Shown: positions 41,285-50,298 of the stretch, piece by piece
Layout: every line of letters starts with the position of its first letter
Position numbering within the stretch: position 1 is the stretch's first letter
Assembly (NCBI RefSeq): GCF_050410775.1
Contig: NZ_CP191229.1
DNA: 64,000 nucleotides
Direction: 5' to 3' (one strand)
Origin: Erwinia sp050410775
Lineage (GTDB): Bacteria; Pseudomonadota; Gammaproteobacteria; Enterobacterales; Enterobacteriaceae
Position numbers and translations under genes: made by a program
The notes under the pieces: model-generated
Seen by the model: the letters and a program-made list of their open reading frames with translations, nothing else
Told to the model about the DNA's origin: nothing
The model's database searches: none

Positions 41285-41989
41285 ATGAAGAAGCGTTACC
41301 TGTTGCTTACCCTGCTGATGAGTGCGATCGGCGGCCTGGCCCATGCGGATGATGCGGCCATTCAGCAATCGCTGAAAAAGTTGGGCTTACAGCAGACCGA
41401 GATCCACCCTTCCTCGCTGCCAGGAATGAAAACGGTACTGACGGAAAGCGGCGTGCTGTACGTCACCGATGACGGTAAACAGTTTATCCAGGGGCCGTTG
41501 TATGGTGTCAGCGGCGGCCAGCCCGTTAACGTGACTAATCAGATGCTCGGGAAGAAAGTCGAGGCGCTGGCTGACGAAATGATCGTTTATAAAGCGCCGA
41601 AGGAACAGCACGTTATTACCGTCTTTACCGATATTACCTGCGGCTACTGCCGCAAGCTGCATAACGAGATGGCGGACTACAATGCGCTGGGCATCACCGT
41701 GCGCTATCTGGCGTTTCCACGCGAGGGGATGAACGGTCAGGTCGCCAAAGAGATGAAATCTATCTGGTGTACCGCCGATCGCCGTAAGGCCTTTAATGAG
41801 GCAATGAAAGGTGAAGCCGTCTCGCCTGTCGACTGTAATATCGACATCGGCCAGCAGTATAAGCTGGGCATCCTTTACGGTATCCAGGGAACGCCTGCCA
41901 TGCTGTTGGATAACGGGATGATGATCCCGGGCTATCAGGGGCCGAAAGAGCTGAAGCAGCTGCTGGACAGCCAGAAAGCGGGCGGTTGA
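41285..41989 (+). CDS. dsbC: Thiol:disulfide isomerase DsbC
   Basis: A 234-residue periplasmic disulfide isomerase. The signal peptide ends at LAHA (residues 18-21), followed by the N-terminal dimerisation domain (about 22-85) and a thioredoxin domain with the active site Cys119-Gly-Tyr-Cys122. The cis-proline loop GTPAML and a second structural disulfide (Cys in SIWCTAD and VDCNID) are present. recJ begins 3 bases after the stop. Confidence 0.96.
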   Translation: MKKRYLLLTLLMSAIGGLAHADDAAIQQSLKKLGLQQTEIHPSSLPGMKTVLTESGVLYVTDDGKQFIQGPLYGVSGGQPVNVTNQMLGKKVEALADEMIVYKAPKEQHVITVFTDITCGYCRKLHNEMADYNALGITVRYLAFPREGMNGQVAKEMKSIWCTADRRKAFNEAMKGEAVSPVDCNIDIGQQYKLGILYGIQGTPAMLLDNGMMIPGYQGPKELKQLLDSQKAGG

Positions 41990-41992
41990 CGG

Positions 41993-43711
41993 GTGACGAG
42001 TAAAACTGAACTTCGCCGCCGTCAGGCGGTGGAAGGGGAAGCGCTTCCCGACACGCTTCACCCGCTGCTGCGCCGGCTCTATGCTAACCGCGGCGTGACG
42101 CAGGCCGCCGAACTGGAACGCGGCGCAAAAAACCTGCACGCGTTTCACTCCCTGAGCGGGATTGATCGGGCGGCTGAAATTCTGCAAAACGCGATTGCCG
42201 ATAACCTCTGCATTATGATCGTTGGCGACTTTGACGCCGATGGAGCGACCAGTACCGCACTGACGGTGCTGGCGCTGCGCAGCATGGGAGGCAGTAACGT
42301 TAAATACCTGGTGCCGAACCGCTTTGATGATGGCTACGGCCTCAGTCCGGAAGTGGTGGAGCAGGCCGCGGCTCGCGGCGCGCAGCTGATTGTGACCGTC
42401 GATAACGGTATCTCGTCCCATGCGGGCGTCAGCCTTGCCCACGAAAAAGGGATAGCTGTCGTTATCACCGATCACCACCTGCCAGGCGACACGCTGCCCG
42501 ACGCAGAAGCCATCGTCAATCCGAACCTCCAGGAGTGCGCCTTTCCCTCCCGCTCGCTGGCGGGCGTTGGCGTGGCCTTCTATCTGATGCTGGCGCTGCG
42601 GGCACGGCTGCGTGACGGTGGTGCAACAACGCTGCCAAACCTCGCCGAGCTGCTGGATCTGGTTGCGCTTGGCACGGTCGCCGATGTGGTTCCGCTGGAT
42701 GCCAACAACCGTATCCTTGTCTGGCAGGGATTAAGCCGCATCCGCGCCGGAAAATGTCGGGCCGGGATCCGGGCGCTGCTGGAAATCGCGAATCGCGATG
42801 CGCGTCAGCTGGCGGCAAGCGACCTTGGTTTTGCGCTGGGTCCCCGACTTAATGCGGCGGGGCGGCTGGATGATATGTCCGTGGGCGTGGCGCTGCTGCT
42901 GAGCGAGGATATCGCTCAGGCCCGCATGCTCGCCAGCGAACTGGATGCGCTGAACCAGACGCGCAAAGAGATTGAACAGGGAATGCAAACCGAAGCGCTG
43001 GCGCTGTGCGATAAGCTGGAACGCAGCAGCGAAGCGCTCCCGCTCGGGATTGCCATGTATCACCCCGACTGGCATCAGGGGGTGGTGGGCATTCTGGCGT
43101 CACGCCTGAAAGAGCGTTTTCACCGGCCGGTGATCGCCTTTGCCCCCTCGGGAGACGGCACGCTGAAAGGCTCCGGGCGCTCTATCGCCGGCCTGCATAT
43201 GCGTGATGCGCTGGAGCGGCTGGATACGCTCTATCCGGGGCTGATCATCAAATTTGGCGGCCACGCCATGGCAGCAGGCCTCTCGCTGGAGGCTGAGAAG
43301 TTCGACGCCTTCCGTCAGCGCTTTGGCGAACTGGTGGGAGAGTGGCTCGATGCGGAGTCGCTGCAGGGCGTCGTCTGGTCTGACGGCGAACTGATGCCGC
43401 AGGAGCTGACCCTGCCGACGGCGGAGCTGCTGCGGGAAGCGGGCCCCTGGGGCCAGGCATTTCCCGAACCGCAGTTTGATGGCAAATTCAAACTTATCCA
43501 GCAGCGGCTGGTGGGCGAACGCCATCTCAAAGTAATGATCGAACCGCTGGGCGGCGGCCCGCTGCTGGACGGCATCGCTTTTAATGTCGATACCACGCTC
43601 TGGCCGGACCCCAGCGTGAAGCAGGTTGAACTGGCCTATAAGCTGGACATCAATGAGTTTCGCGGCAACCGGAACGTGCAGCTGATCATCGATCATCTCT
43701 GGCCGCTGTAG
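41993..43711 (+). CDS. recJ: Single-stranded-DNA exonuclease RecJ
   Basis: A 572-residue DHH-family 5'-3' exonuclease acting in RecF-pathway repair and mismatch repair. Metal-binding motifs are DFDADGATS, VDNGISSH, TDHHLPGD and the DHHA1-domain segment GGHAMAAGLSLE. It starts with GTG 3 bases after dsbC, implying coupling. It is a few residues shorter than the E. coli protein. Confidence 0.96.
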   Translation: MTSKTELRRRQAVEGEALPDTLHPLLRRLYANRGVTQAAELERGAKNLHAFHSLSGIDRAAEILQNAIADNLCIMIVGDFDADGATSTALTVLALRSMGGSNVKYLVPNRFDDGYGLSPEVVEQAAARGAQLIVTVDNGISSHAGVSLAHEKGIAVVITDHHLPGDTLPDAEAIVNPNLQECAFPSRSLAGVGVAFYLMLALRARLRDGGATTLPNLAELLDLVALGTVADVVPLDANNRILVWQGLSRIRAGKCRAGIRALLEIANRDARQLAASDLGFALGPRLNAAGRLDDMSVGVALLLSEDIAQARMLASELDALNQTRKEIEQGMQTEALALCDKLERSSEALPLGIAMYHPDWHQGVVGILASRLKERFHRPVIAFAPSGDGTLKGSGRSIAGLHMRDALERLDTLYPGLIIKFGGHAMAAGLSLEAEKFDAFRQRFGELVGEWLDAESLQGVVWSDGELMPQELTLPTAELLREAGPWGQAFPEPQFDGKFKLIQQRLVGERHLKVMIEPLGGGPLLDGIAFNVDTTLWPDPSVKQVELAYKLDINEFRGNRNVQLIIDHLWPL

Positions 43712-43900
43712 CTGACTCATCCTGTAAGCCGGGGAAAGGGGAAAGTGCGTCCTATCCCCGGCACTTCGCCGTTTCGCCTGTGCGGTAAGGCGCCTGTAGT
43801 GAAATTGCTCCCGCTTCAACGCTACAATCCTCACAAGATTTCAGTTAAACTGCTTCGTTACGCTTAAGCCCATTCGATCACCTAAAAAGATGCTTAAATC

Positions 43901-44999
43901 ATGTTTGAAATTAACCCGGTAAAGAACCGAATTCAGGATCTCTCAGAGCGCAGCGGCGTTCTTAGGGGGTATCTTTGACTACGATGCCAAGAAAGAACGC
44001 TTAGAAGAAGTTAACGCCGAACTGGAACAGCCGGACGTCTGGAACGAGCCGGAACGCGCCCAGGCGCTCGGTAAAGAACGCTCCTCGCTGGAAGCCATTG
44101 TCGAAACGCTGGATCAGATGAGTCAGGGCCTGGAAGACGTAAGCGGCCTGCTTGAGCTGGCGGTAGAAGCGGACGACGAAGAGACCTTTAACGAGGCGGT
44201 CGCCGAACTGGATCTACTGGATAAGAAGCTTGCAGAGCTTGAGTTCCGCCGTATGTTCTCCGGTGAGTATGACAGCGCCGACTGCTACATCGATATCCAG
44301 GCAGGCTCCGGCGGCACCGAGGCGCAGGACTGGGCCGGTATGCTGGTCCGTATGTACCTGCGCTGGGCCGAGAGCAAAGGCTTCAAAACTGAGGTGATCG
44401 AAGAGTCCGAAGGTGAAGTTGCCGGGATCAAATCCGCGACGCTGCGCATCATGGGCGACTACGCGTTTGGCTGGCTGCGCACCGAAACCGGCGTTCACCG
44501 CCTGGTGCGTAAAAGCCCGTTCGACTCCGGCGGCCGTCGCCATACTTCTTTCAGCTCCGCCTTTATTTATCCGGAAGTGGAAGACGATATTGATATCGAA
44601 ATCAATCCGGCGGACCTGCGTATCGACGTTTACCGCGCATCCGGCGCGGGCGGACAGCACGTTAACCGGACCGAATCGGCGGTGCGTATTACCCATATTC
44701 CGACCAATACCGTGACCCAGTGTCAGAATGACCGTTCTCAGCATAAGAACAAAGACCAGGCGATGAAGCAGATGAAGGCGAAGCTGTACGAGCTGGAAAT
44801 GCAGAAGAAAAATGCTGAAAAACAGGCGCTGGAAGATAACAAATCCGATATCGGCTGGGGTAGTCAGATCCGCTCCTACGTGCTCGATGATTCACGTATC
44901 AAGGATCTGCGTACCGGCGTTGAAACCCGTAACACCCAGGCGGTGCTGGATGGCGATCTGGACCGTTTTATTGAAGCAAGCTTGAAAGCAGGGCTATAA
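43901..44999 (+). CDS. prfB: Peptide chain release factor 2 (programmed +1 frameshift)
   Basis: A class I release factor recognising UAA and UGA. The first 25 codons (43901-43975) are in one frame and end at an in-frame TGA (43976-43978). The rest (from GAC at 43977) is in the +1 frame to TAA at 44997-44999. The joined protein is 365 residues, as in E. coli. The GAGGQHVN-type motif that triggers hydrolysis is present (ASGAGGQHVNRTES), and the SPF anticodon-like tripeptide occurs in KSPFDSGGRR. lysS follows after 9 bases in the same unit. Confidence 0.97.
43961..43978 (+). promoter_or_regulatory. prfB autoregulatory +1 frameshift signal
   Basis: CTTAGGGGGTATCTTTGA: an internal Shine-Dalgarno AGGGGG, the slippery codon CTT and the TGA stop followed by C. 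This is the classic arrangement in which low RF2 levels let the ribosome shift +1 and complete RF2 synthesis. Confidence 0.97.
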
Positions 45000-45008
45000 G
45001 GAACTGAC

Positions 45009-46529
45009 ATGTCTGAACAACAACCGCAGGGCGCTGACGTCGCACTTGAGCTGAATAACGAACTGAAGGCGCGTCGCGAAAAGCTGAGCGCGCTGCGTGA
45101 AAACGGCGTGGCATTCCCGAATGATTTCCGTCGCGATCGCACCTCAGACCAGCTGCACGCTGAGTTTGATGCAAAAGAAAACGAAGAGCTGGAAACGCTG
45201 GGCGTTGAGGTCAGCGTGGCCGGCCGTATGATGACCCGCCGCATCATGGGTAAAGCCTCATTCGTGACGCTTCAGGACATGGGCGGTCGCATCCAGCTCT
45301 ACGTTTCCCGTGACGATCTGGCTGAAGGCATCTACAACGAGCAGTTCAAGAAGTGGGATCTCGGTGATATCGTCGGCGCGCGCGGCAGGCTGTTCAAAAC
45401 CAAAACCGGCGAGCTCTCTATTCACTGTAGCGAACTGCGTCTGCTGACCAAAGCGCTGCGTCCACTGCCGGACAAGTTTCACGGCCTGGCCGATCAGGAA
45501 ACCCGCTACCGCCAGCGCTATCTGGATCTGATCGCTAACGAAGAGTCGCGCAAGACCTTTAAGATCCGCTCCCAGATCATGGCCGGTATCCGCAGCTTCA
45601 TGGTGGGGCGCGACTTCATGGAAGTTGAGACCCCGATGATGCAGGTGATCCCAGGCGGCGCGTCAGCCCGCCCGTTCGTCACCCACCATAATGCGCTGGA
45701 TATCGACATGTATCTGCGCATCGCCCCGGAGCTTTACCTGAAGCGCCTGGTGGTGGGTGGGTTCGATCGCGTATTCGAGATCAACCGTAACTTCCGTAAC
45801 GAAGGCATTTCGCCGCGCCATAACCCAGAGTTCACCATGATGGAACTCTATATGGCCTATGCGGATTATAAAGATCTGATCGAGCTGACGGAAAGCCTGT
45901 TCCGCACCCTGGCGCAGGATATTCTCGGCTCAACCGTGGTGCCTTACGGCGAGCAGGAATTTGATTTCGGCAAACCGTTTGAAAAGCTGACCATGCGTGA
46001 AGCGATTCAGAAATACCGTCCGGAAACTAACCCTGCCGATCTGGATGATTTCAGTAAAGCCTGTGCCATTGCGCAGTCGCTGGGCATTAAGGTCGAGAAG
46101 AGCTGGGGTCTGGGCCGTGTGGTCACTGAGATCTTCGAAGAGACCGCTGAAGCCCATCTGATCCAGCCAACCTTCATTACCGAATATCCGGCAGAGGTTT
46201 CACCGCTGGCGCGTCGTAACGACGATAACCCGGAAATCACTGACCGTTTCGAGTTCTTTATCGGTGGCCGTGAAATCGGTAACGGCTTCTCCGAGTTGAA
46301 CGATGCGCAGGATCAGGCTGAACGCTTCCAGCAGCAGGTTAACGCCAAGGATGCGGGTGATGATGAAGCGATGTTCTACGACGAAGATTACGTCACCGCG
46401 CTGGAGCACGGCCTGCCGCCAACGGCCGGTCTGGGTATCGGTATCGACCGCATGGTGATGCTGTTCACCAACAGCCATACCATCCGCGATGTTATTCTGT
46501 TCCCGGCGCTGCGTCCTGGCAGCAAGTAA
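45009..46529 (+). CDS. lysS: Lysyl-tRNA synthetase, class II
   Basis: A 506-residue cytosolic aminoacyl-tRNA synthetase. The N-terminal OB-fold anticodon-binding domain (about 65-150) includes GRMMTRRIMGKASFVTLQD. Class II motif 2 is FRNEGISPRHNPEFTMMELY and motif 3 is GLGIGIDRMVMLF. It follows prfB directly, as in E. coli, and ends at a strong terminator. Whether the organism also has lysU cannot be seen. Confidence 0.97.
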   Translation: MSEQQPQGADVALELNNELKARREKLSALRENGVAFPNDFRRDRTSDQLHAEFDAKENEELETLGVEVSVAGRMMTRRIMGKASFVTLQDMGGRIQLYVSRDDLAEGIYNEQFKKWDLGDIVGARGRLFKTKTGELSIHCSELRLLTKALRPLPDKFHGLADQETRYRQRYLDLIANEESRKTFKIRSQIMAGIRSFMVGRDFMEVETPMMQVIPGGASARPFVTHHNALDIDMYLRIAPELYLKRLVVGGFDRVFEINRNFRNEGISPRHNPEFTMMELYMAYADYKDLIELTESLFRTLAQDILGSTVVPYGEQEFDFGKPFEKLTMREAIQKYRPETNPADLDDFSKACAIAQSLGIKVEKSWGLGRVVTEIFEETAEAHLIQPTFITEYPAEVSPLARRNDDNPEITDRFEFFIGGREIGNGFSELNDAQDQAERFQQQVNAKDAGDDEAMFYDEDYVTALEHGLPPTAGLGIGIDRMVMLFTNSHTIRDVILFPALRPGSK

Positions 46530-46550
46530 CAGAGCGATAAGCAGGCTGGA

Positions 46551-46577
46551 AAGGGGCGAAGCGATTCGCCCTTTTTT
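46551..46577 (+). terminator. Rho-independent terminator of prfB-lysS
   Basis: Stem GGGCGAA/TTCGCCC (46554-46560 with 46565-46571, loop GCGA), extended by G-T and A-T pairs, followed by six T. It lies 22 bases after the lysS stop. The next 230 bases up to the LuxR gene are AT-rich and hold no gene. Confidence 0.93.
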
Positions 46578-46810
46578 ATCACTACAGGCAGACATAAAAT
46601 AAATATCAGGCGTTGGTCAAAATGTCATCCACCCCGATTAATTTAATGCAGGCCGTCCCCGCTAAAGTTTGGTCATCAGTCTATGTTCATATCTTGATTT
46701 TCAGCAGCAGCATTTTATGTTATAGAGTGACTGCCTGAATAAGATAAAAAATGCAATTTTATATCCAGCGTTATAAAATCTGAATGTTGTCTGATAAAGC
46801 TAATTATTAG

Positions 46811-47515
46811 TTAACTGACAGGTTTGACTAAATGGAGTTCAATGCCAAGGCGCACAGCATGCCTTGCGTTTACCACACCCAGCTTTTTAACGATGTTAGC
46901 CATGTGAAATTTAACCGTGGTCGTTTTTATCCCCAGAATAGTTCCTGTTTCTGAATAAGTTTTACCAACGCTGGCCCAGTAAAGTATTTCGTTTTCGCGC
47001 CTGGTGAAAAGATTTTCGTCGATGAGGCTGGGGTTGTTTTTTTCTGAAAGCGAGGTTAGCGCCAGATACTCTTCATGGACTGAGGCAAGCAATAAGTCTA
47101 ACCGTCCTTTATTCAGATTAATGAACCGTTCCGTCTCTTTTCTTTTACCCGGGTCGGTAAGCAAACTCAGCGTGACCAGATTGTTTTTATAGTCGTGCAA
47201 AACAAAAGTATAGCCATAGAGCTTAGGCTTTTCAAAAATCCTGAAGAACAAAGATTCGTTATCGAGGTGTATTTTTTCATGCCATGAAAATGGCGTCAGG
47301 CGATTCAGGGCGGTAATAACAACCGGATCGGTAAACTGAAGGTTATTATCATGATAGTATTTCACCCACTCATCTGGGTAATTTGTTGCATAGGCAGAAA
47401 TTGACATGTTGTTTTTTGAGATAACAACATAAGCCCAGGTAAAACTCCCCAGTTCGCTTAATTTATATTTAAAGTTTTCTTTTATAAGGCCATTGATATA
47501 AAGTTCTTTTTCCAT
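46811..47515 (-). CDS. LuxR-family quorum-sensing regulator (EsaR/SdiA-like)
   Basis: A 234-residue regulator with an N-terminal acyl-homoserine-lactone domain and a C-terminal GerE helix-turn-helix. The autoinducer-domain residues Trp50, Tyr54, Asp63, Pro64 and Trp78 keep the invariant spacing of TraR/LuxR (W-x3-Y-x8-D-P-x13-W). The DNA-binding part (about 168-228) reads TRRENEILYWASVGKTYSE ... TVKFHMANIVKKLGV. The C-terminal half is close to EsaR-type proteins of Pantoea. No luxI-type synthase lies on either side, so it appears to be a solo receptor or is paired with a distant synthase. The coding region is AT-richer than its neighbours. Confidence 0.88.
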   Translation of the reverse strand: MEKELYINGLIKENFKYKLSELGSFTWAYVVISKNNMSISAYATNYPDEWVKYYHDNNLQFTDPVVITALNRLTPFSWHEKIHLDNESLFFRIFEKPKLYGYTFVLHDYKNNLVTLSLLTDPGKRKETERFINLNKGRLDLLLASVHEEYLALTSLSEKNNPSLIDENLFTRRENEILYWASVGKTYSETGTILGIKTTTVKFHMANIVKKLGVVNARHAVRLGIELHLVKPVS

Positions 47516-47839
47516 AACGGCAAATCTCCTGGTAAGTCAGTATATTTTGTGGCGCGGCGGCAAGCCAGTCTGTAACTAATGATGGGATGATTCTGAACCT
47601 TCAAAGTCAGTCTGCAACAAAACGGATAACGGGTATCCTTCTTAATACGTAAAAAGTACCGTTCAAAGCATTTGCTTGCAACTCACTGATGACCCTGAAT
47701 TTTTCCGCGCAGAACACAGAACCTACAGGCAGGCCATTTTTACCCATCATTGCAGGCATATTTTTCATGACAAAAACAGAGTTCCTCCGTTAAGGTGGTT
47801 TGGCGCTGCAAACCGCAGCTTCAGCTACAGAGGATTGTC
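47516..47839. other. Divergent intergenic region luxR-type gene / cupin
   Basis: About 320 bases between divergently transcribed genes. It must carry both promoters. I see no clear lux-box palindrome and no reading frame worth calling. Confidence 0.4.
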
Positions 47840-48352
47840 ATGAACGTACCCCCTCGCCCGGACTGTATCCGCCACTGGCAGGAGCTGGAAGAGCCTGATA
47901 ATACGCATTATCCAGACAGCGATGAGCTGATGGCGATTGGTGCACCGCTGGGCCGGTCGCTGGGGCTGACCCGGCTGGGCATTCATCATATCCGGCTGCT
48001 GCCCGGCCGCCGGATGTCCTATCCTCATGCCGAAAGCGCCGAAGAGGAGTTCGTTTATGTGCTGGAAGGTACGCCGGATGCCTGGATCAACGGCGAGATC
48101 CATCCCCTCAAACCTGGTGATGCCGTGGGCTTTCCCGCCGGCACGGGCCTCTGCCATACGTTTATCAATAACAGCAGTGAAGAAGCGCGGTTTATGGTGG
48201 TGGGTGAAGCCAACAAAGCGGAAAACCTGATTCATTACCCACTTAATCCTGTCCATGAAGCCACGCGAGAAGACCGCTGGGTGAATCCCCCGGAACAGGA
48301 GTTTGGCGCTCATAATGGCCTGCCAGATACATTAGCTAATAACGCAGATTAA
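47840..48352 (+). CDS. Cupin-domain protein
   Basis: A 170-residue single-domain cupin. Metal-site motifs are readable: SYPHAESAEEEFVYVLEG (motif 1, with His and two Glu) and HPLKPGDAVGFPAGTGLCHTFIN (motif 2, with the closing His). No DNA-binding domain is present. ygeA starts 43 bases downstream on the same strand, so co-transcription is probable. Function is unknown; a role as a small-molecule enzyme or sugar/amino-acid binder is only a family guess. The ATG at 47840 has AGAGG 5 bases upstream; an upstream start at 47795 is less likely. Confidence 0.8.
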   Translation: MNVPPRPDCIRHWQELEEPDNTHYPDSDELMAIGAPLGRSLGLTRLGIHHIRLLPGRRMSYPHAESAEEEFVYVLEGTPDAWINGEIHPLKPGDAVGFPAGTGLCHTFINNSSEEARFMVVGEANKAENLIHYPLNPVHEATREDRWVNPPEQEFGAHNGLPDTLANNAD

Positions 48353-48395
48353 CAAACCGTGAAGGCCTGAAAGCGACCTTCGCCAGGAGCTGATA

Positions 48396-49091
48396 ATGAA
48401 AACCCTGGGACTGATTGGCGGCATGAGCTGGGCATCCACCGTGCCTTATTATCAACTGATTAATCAGGGCATCAGCCAGCAGCTGGGCGGTTTGCACTCG
48501 GCAAAGCTGGTGCTCTGGAGCCTGGATTTTCACGAAATTGAAGCCTGCCAGTCGAACGGCGACTGGGAAAAAGCCGGACAGTTGCTGGCCGACGCCGCGC
48601 TGGCGCTAAAAAGGGCTGGGGCAGAAGGCATTCTGCTCTGTACCAACACCATGCACAAAGTGGCCGACCCGATTGTTGAGCAGAGTGGGCTACCATTCCT
48701 GCATATTGCTGACGGCACCGCGAAGGCGATCCGGCAGCAAAACATCTCCCGCGTGGCGCTGCTGGGTACCCGATACACGATGGAACAGGACTTCTATCGC
48801 GGCAGGCTGGCGAACGATTTCGGGATCGAAACGCTGGTGCCGGAGGAAGCCGATCGAAAAGAGGTTAACCGTATTATTTTTGAAGAGCTTTGCCAGGGGA
48901 AATTCAGCAATGAAGCAAAAGTCTGCTACCAGAAGATCATTGAAGGTCTGGTAGCGCGGGGAGCGGAAGGGGTTATCTTTGGCTGCACGGAAATTGGCCT
49001 TCTGCTGAAAAAAGAAGATTGTCCGGTTCCGGTCTTCGATACCACGGCGATTCACACCGCGGCGGCAGTGGAATTTATGCTTGCCGGATGA
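48396..49091 (+). CDS. ygeA: Broad-specificity amino acid racemase YgeA
   Basis: A 231-residue Asp/Glu racemase-family enzyme using two cysteines without cofactor: Cys in LLCTNTMHK (about residue 83) and FGCTEIG (about residue 196). The start MKTLGLIGGMSWASTVPYY and the whole length follow E. coli YgeA, which racemises several amino acids. In E. coli the gene is next to lysR/lysA; here it is about 2.4 kb from them with two genes inserted. CAGGAGCTGATA precedes the ATG. Confidence 0.92.
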   Translation: MKTLGLIGGMSWASTVPYYQLINQGISQQLGGLHSAKLVLWSLDFHEIEACQSNGDWEKAGQLLADAALALKRAGAEGILLCTNTMHKVADPIVEQSGLPFLHIADGTAKAIRQQNISRVALLGTRYTMEQDFYRGRLANDFGIETLVPEEADRKEVNRIIFEELCQGKFSNEAKVCYQKIIEGLVARGAEGVIFGCTEIGLLLKKEDCPVPVFDTTAIHTAAAVEFMLAG

Positions 49092-49120
49092 TGGGTACAG
49101 TTGTGCTGACAACGATGCGG

Positions 49121-49744
49121 TCAGGATTTGATCGCATCGTCCAGCCACGCTTTGAACCGCGAATAGGGGATATATAGTCCGACATGCTGATAAAGCAGCT
49201 TGCCGGTTTTCAGATCGTTAATTTTGTCCGAATAACCGACAATCACGCCGCCCACAGAGTTATCCGAGGCGTTATAAACCGCGCCGCCGGACATGCCTTT
49301 GACCACACCGGCGTTGGTCGCTACCACCACGCAGCTCAGCTTGTTCCAGCTATTTTTAAGACCCGTGTTGACCAGATTGGTGCCGCTTGACGCCACCGGC
49401 AGGGCGGAAATAAAGCTGTAGCCATAGAGATTGATCTTGTCGCCGATATGGCCGTTGCGAAAGCGGGGCGGCGTAACGTTGCCATTTTTATGATAAACCA
49501 CCGCAAGATCGCATTCAGGATGGTATGACTTCACCCGGTAAAGGGAAAATTTTGCCACGTGCGCGGCGGTCAGACTGTATTTGGACGTCAGCGGGATCGT
49601 GGTGCCTAGCGTGCCGAGGCCTAAGATCGTCGGGATGCCGGTCACCGTCATATCCACCCGTTTCTCCGCCTCGCGGCTGTATTCATATTTCCCAACAGAG
49701 CAGCCGCACAGCAGCAGCGCCAGCAGGCAGACAGCGTGTCGCAT
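49121..49744 (-). CDS. Trypsin-like serine protease family lipoprotein
   Basis: A 207-residue predicted lipoprotein. The signal sequence MRHAVCLLALLLCGC has a probable lipid-modified Cys15, although Cys at the -2 position is unusual. The mature part keeps a chymotrypsin-fold triad: His62 in LTAAHVAKF, Asp79 in CDLAVVYH and Ser152 in KGMSGGAVYN. It is short, with no PDZ domain, so it is not a DegP/DegS protein. Substrate is unknown. The frame is open further upstream; the ATG at 49744 is chosen because GGGGAG is 5 bases away and the signal peptide begins there. It is convergent with ygeA. Confidence 0.78.
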   Translation of the reverse strand: MRHAVCLLALLLCGCSVGKYEYSREAEKRVDMTVTGIPTILGLGTLGTTIPLTSKYSLTAAHVAKFSLYRVKSYHPECDLAVVYHKNGNVTPPRFRNGHIGDKINLYGYSFISALPVASSGTNLVNTGLKNSWNKLSCVVVATNAGVVKGMSGGAVYNASDNSVGGVIVGYSDKINDLKTGKLLYQHVGLYIPYSRFKAWLDDAIKS

Positions 49745-50298
49745 CATTTCTCCCCGGCAAAGCATCAGATATACCCCCACTCCAGGCTGACGCAGCGTCT
49801 GCCGTATCTGCTTTCCTGACTCCATCCGGTAAGCCCCCGGGATTTCACCAATCGTGATTTTCAGCAACGTCATTGTTAAGCGGATAATTTGTTCTATCGG
49901 CTTATTTATTCAGAACTTTATGACTGAACTGCGCAGTGCGTTCGAAAGATCGTTATCACTCAGGCAGAGTACCCATTCTGAAAAACGCTCCTTTAAACGA
50001 AACCCTGAACCAGAAAGTATATGTCAGGACGGAAGGAAGCCCGGCGCAGGGAAAAATCTTCTTTGGACCGACGAAAACAGTGAGGCTTTTTTGAGCTGTA
50101 AAATGCGTAAGCCCCTCTCAGAGACATTATTGTGCTTTGAGCAAGAGTCTCTTGCGCCTGCCGACTGTCCGGCGACGTCAGGCTGTGCTTTAATTGGAAC
50201 TGTGACGTAGATCAATTTTCTGAGCCGATCGGCAATTGTTCATTTTCCCTGACCGAACTGGCGTTCCTGCAAGGGAGCCATTATCTGGAGAGTTTGTT
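49745..50298. other. Divergent spacer between the protease lipoprotein and the MFS gene
   Basis: About 550 bases with no supported gene. A plus-strand frame at 49854-50210 is open but has no ribosome-binding site, no domain and a composition unlike a real protein. The two outward promoters should lie here; I cannot assign their boxes. Confidence 0.4.

Noticed and set aside
44118..44999. prfB as a 293-residue gene starting at 44118
   Set aside because: The true gene starts at 43901 and reaches this frame through the programmed +1 shift at 43976.
49854..50210. 118-codon plus-strand frame between the protease lipoprotein and the MFS gene
   Set aside because: No Shine-Dalgarno, no coherent hydrophobic or domain pattern, and it lies where two outward promoters are needed.
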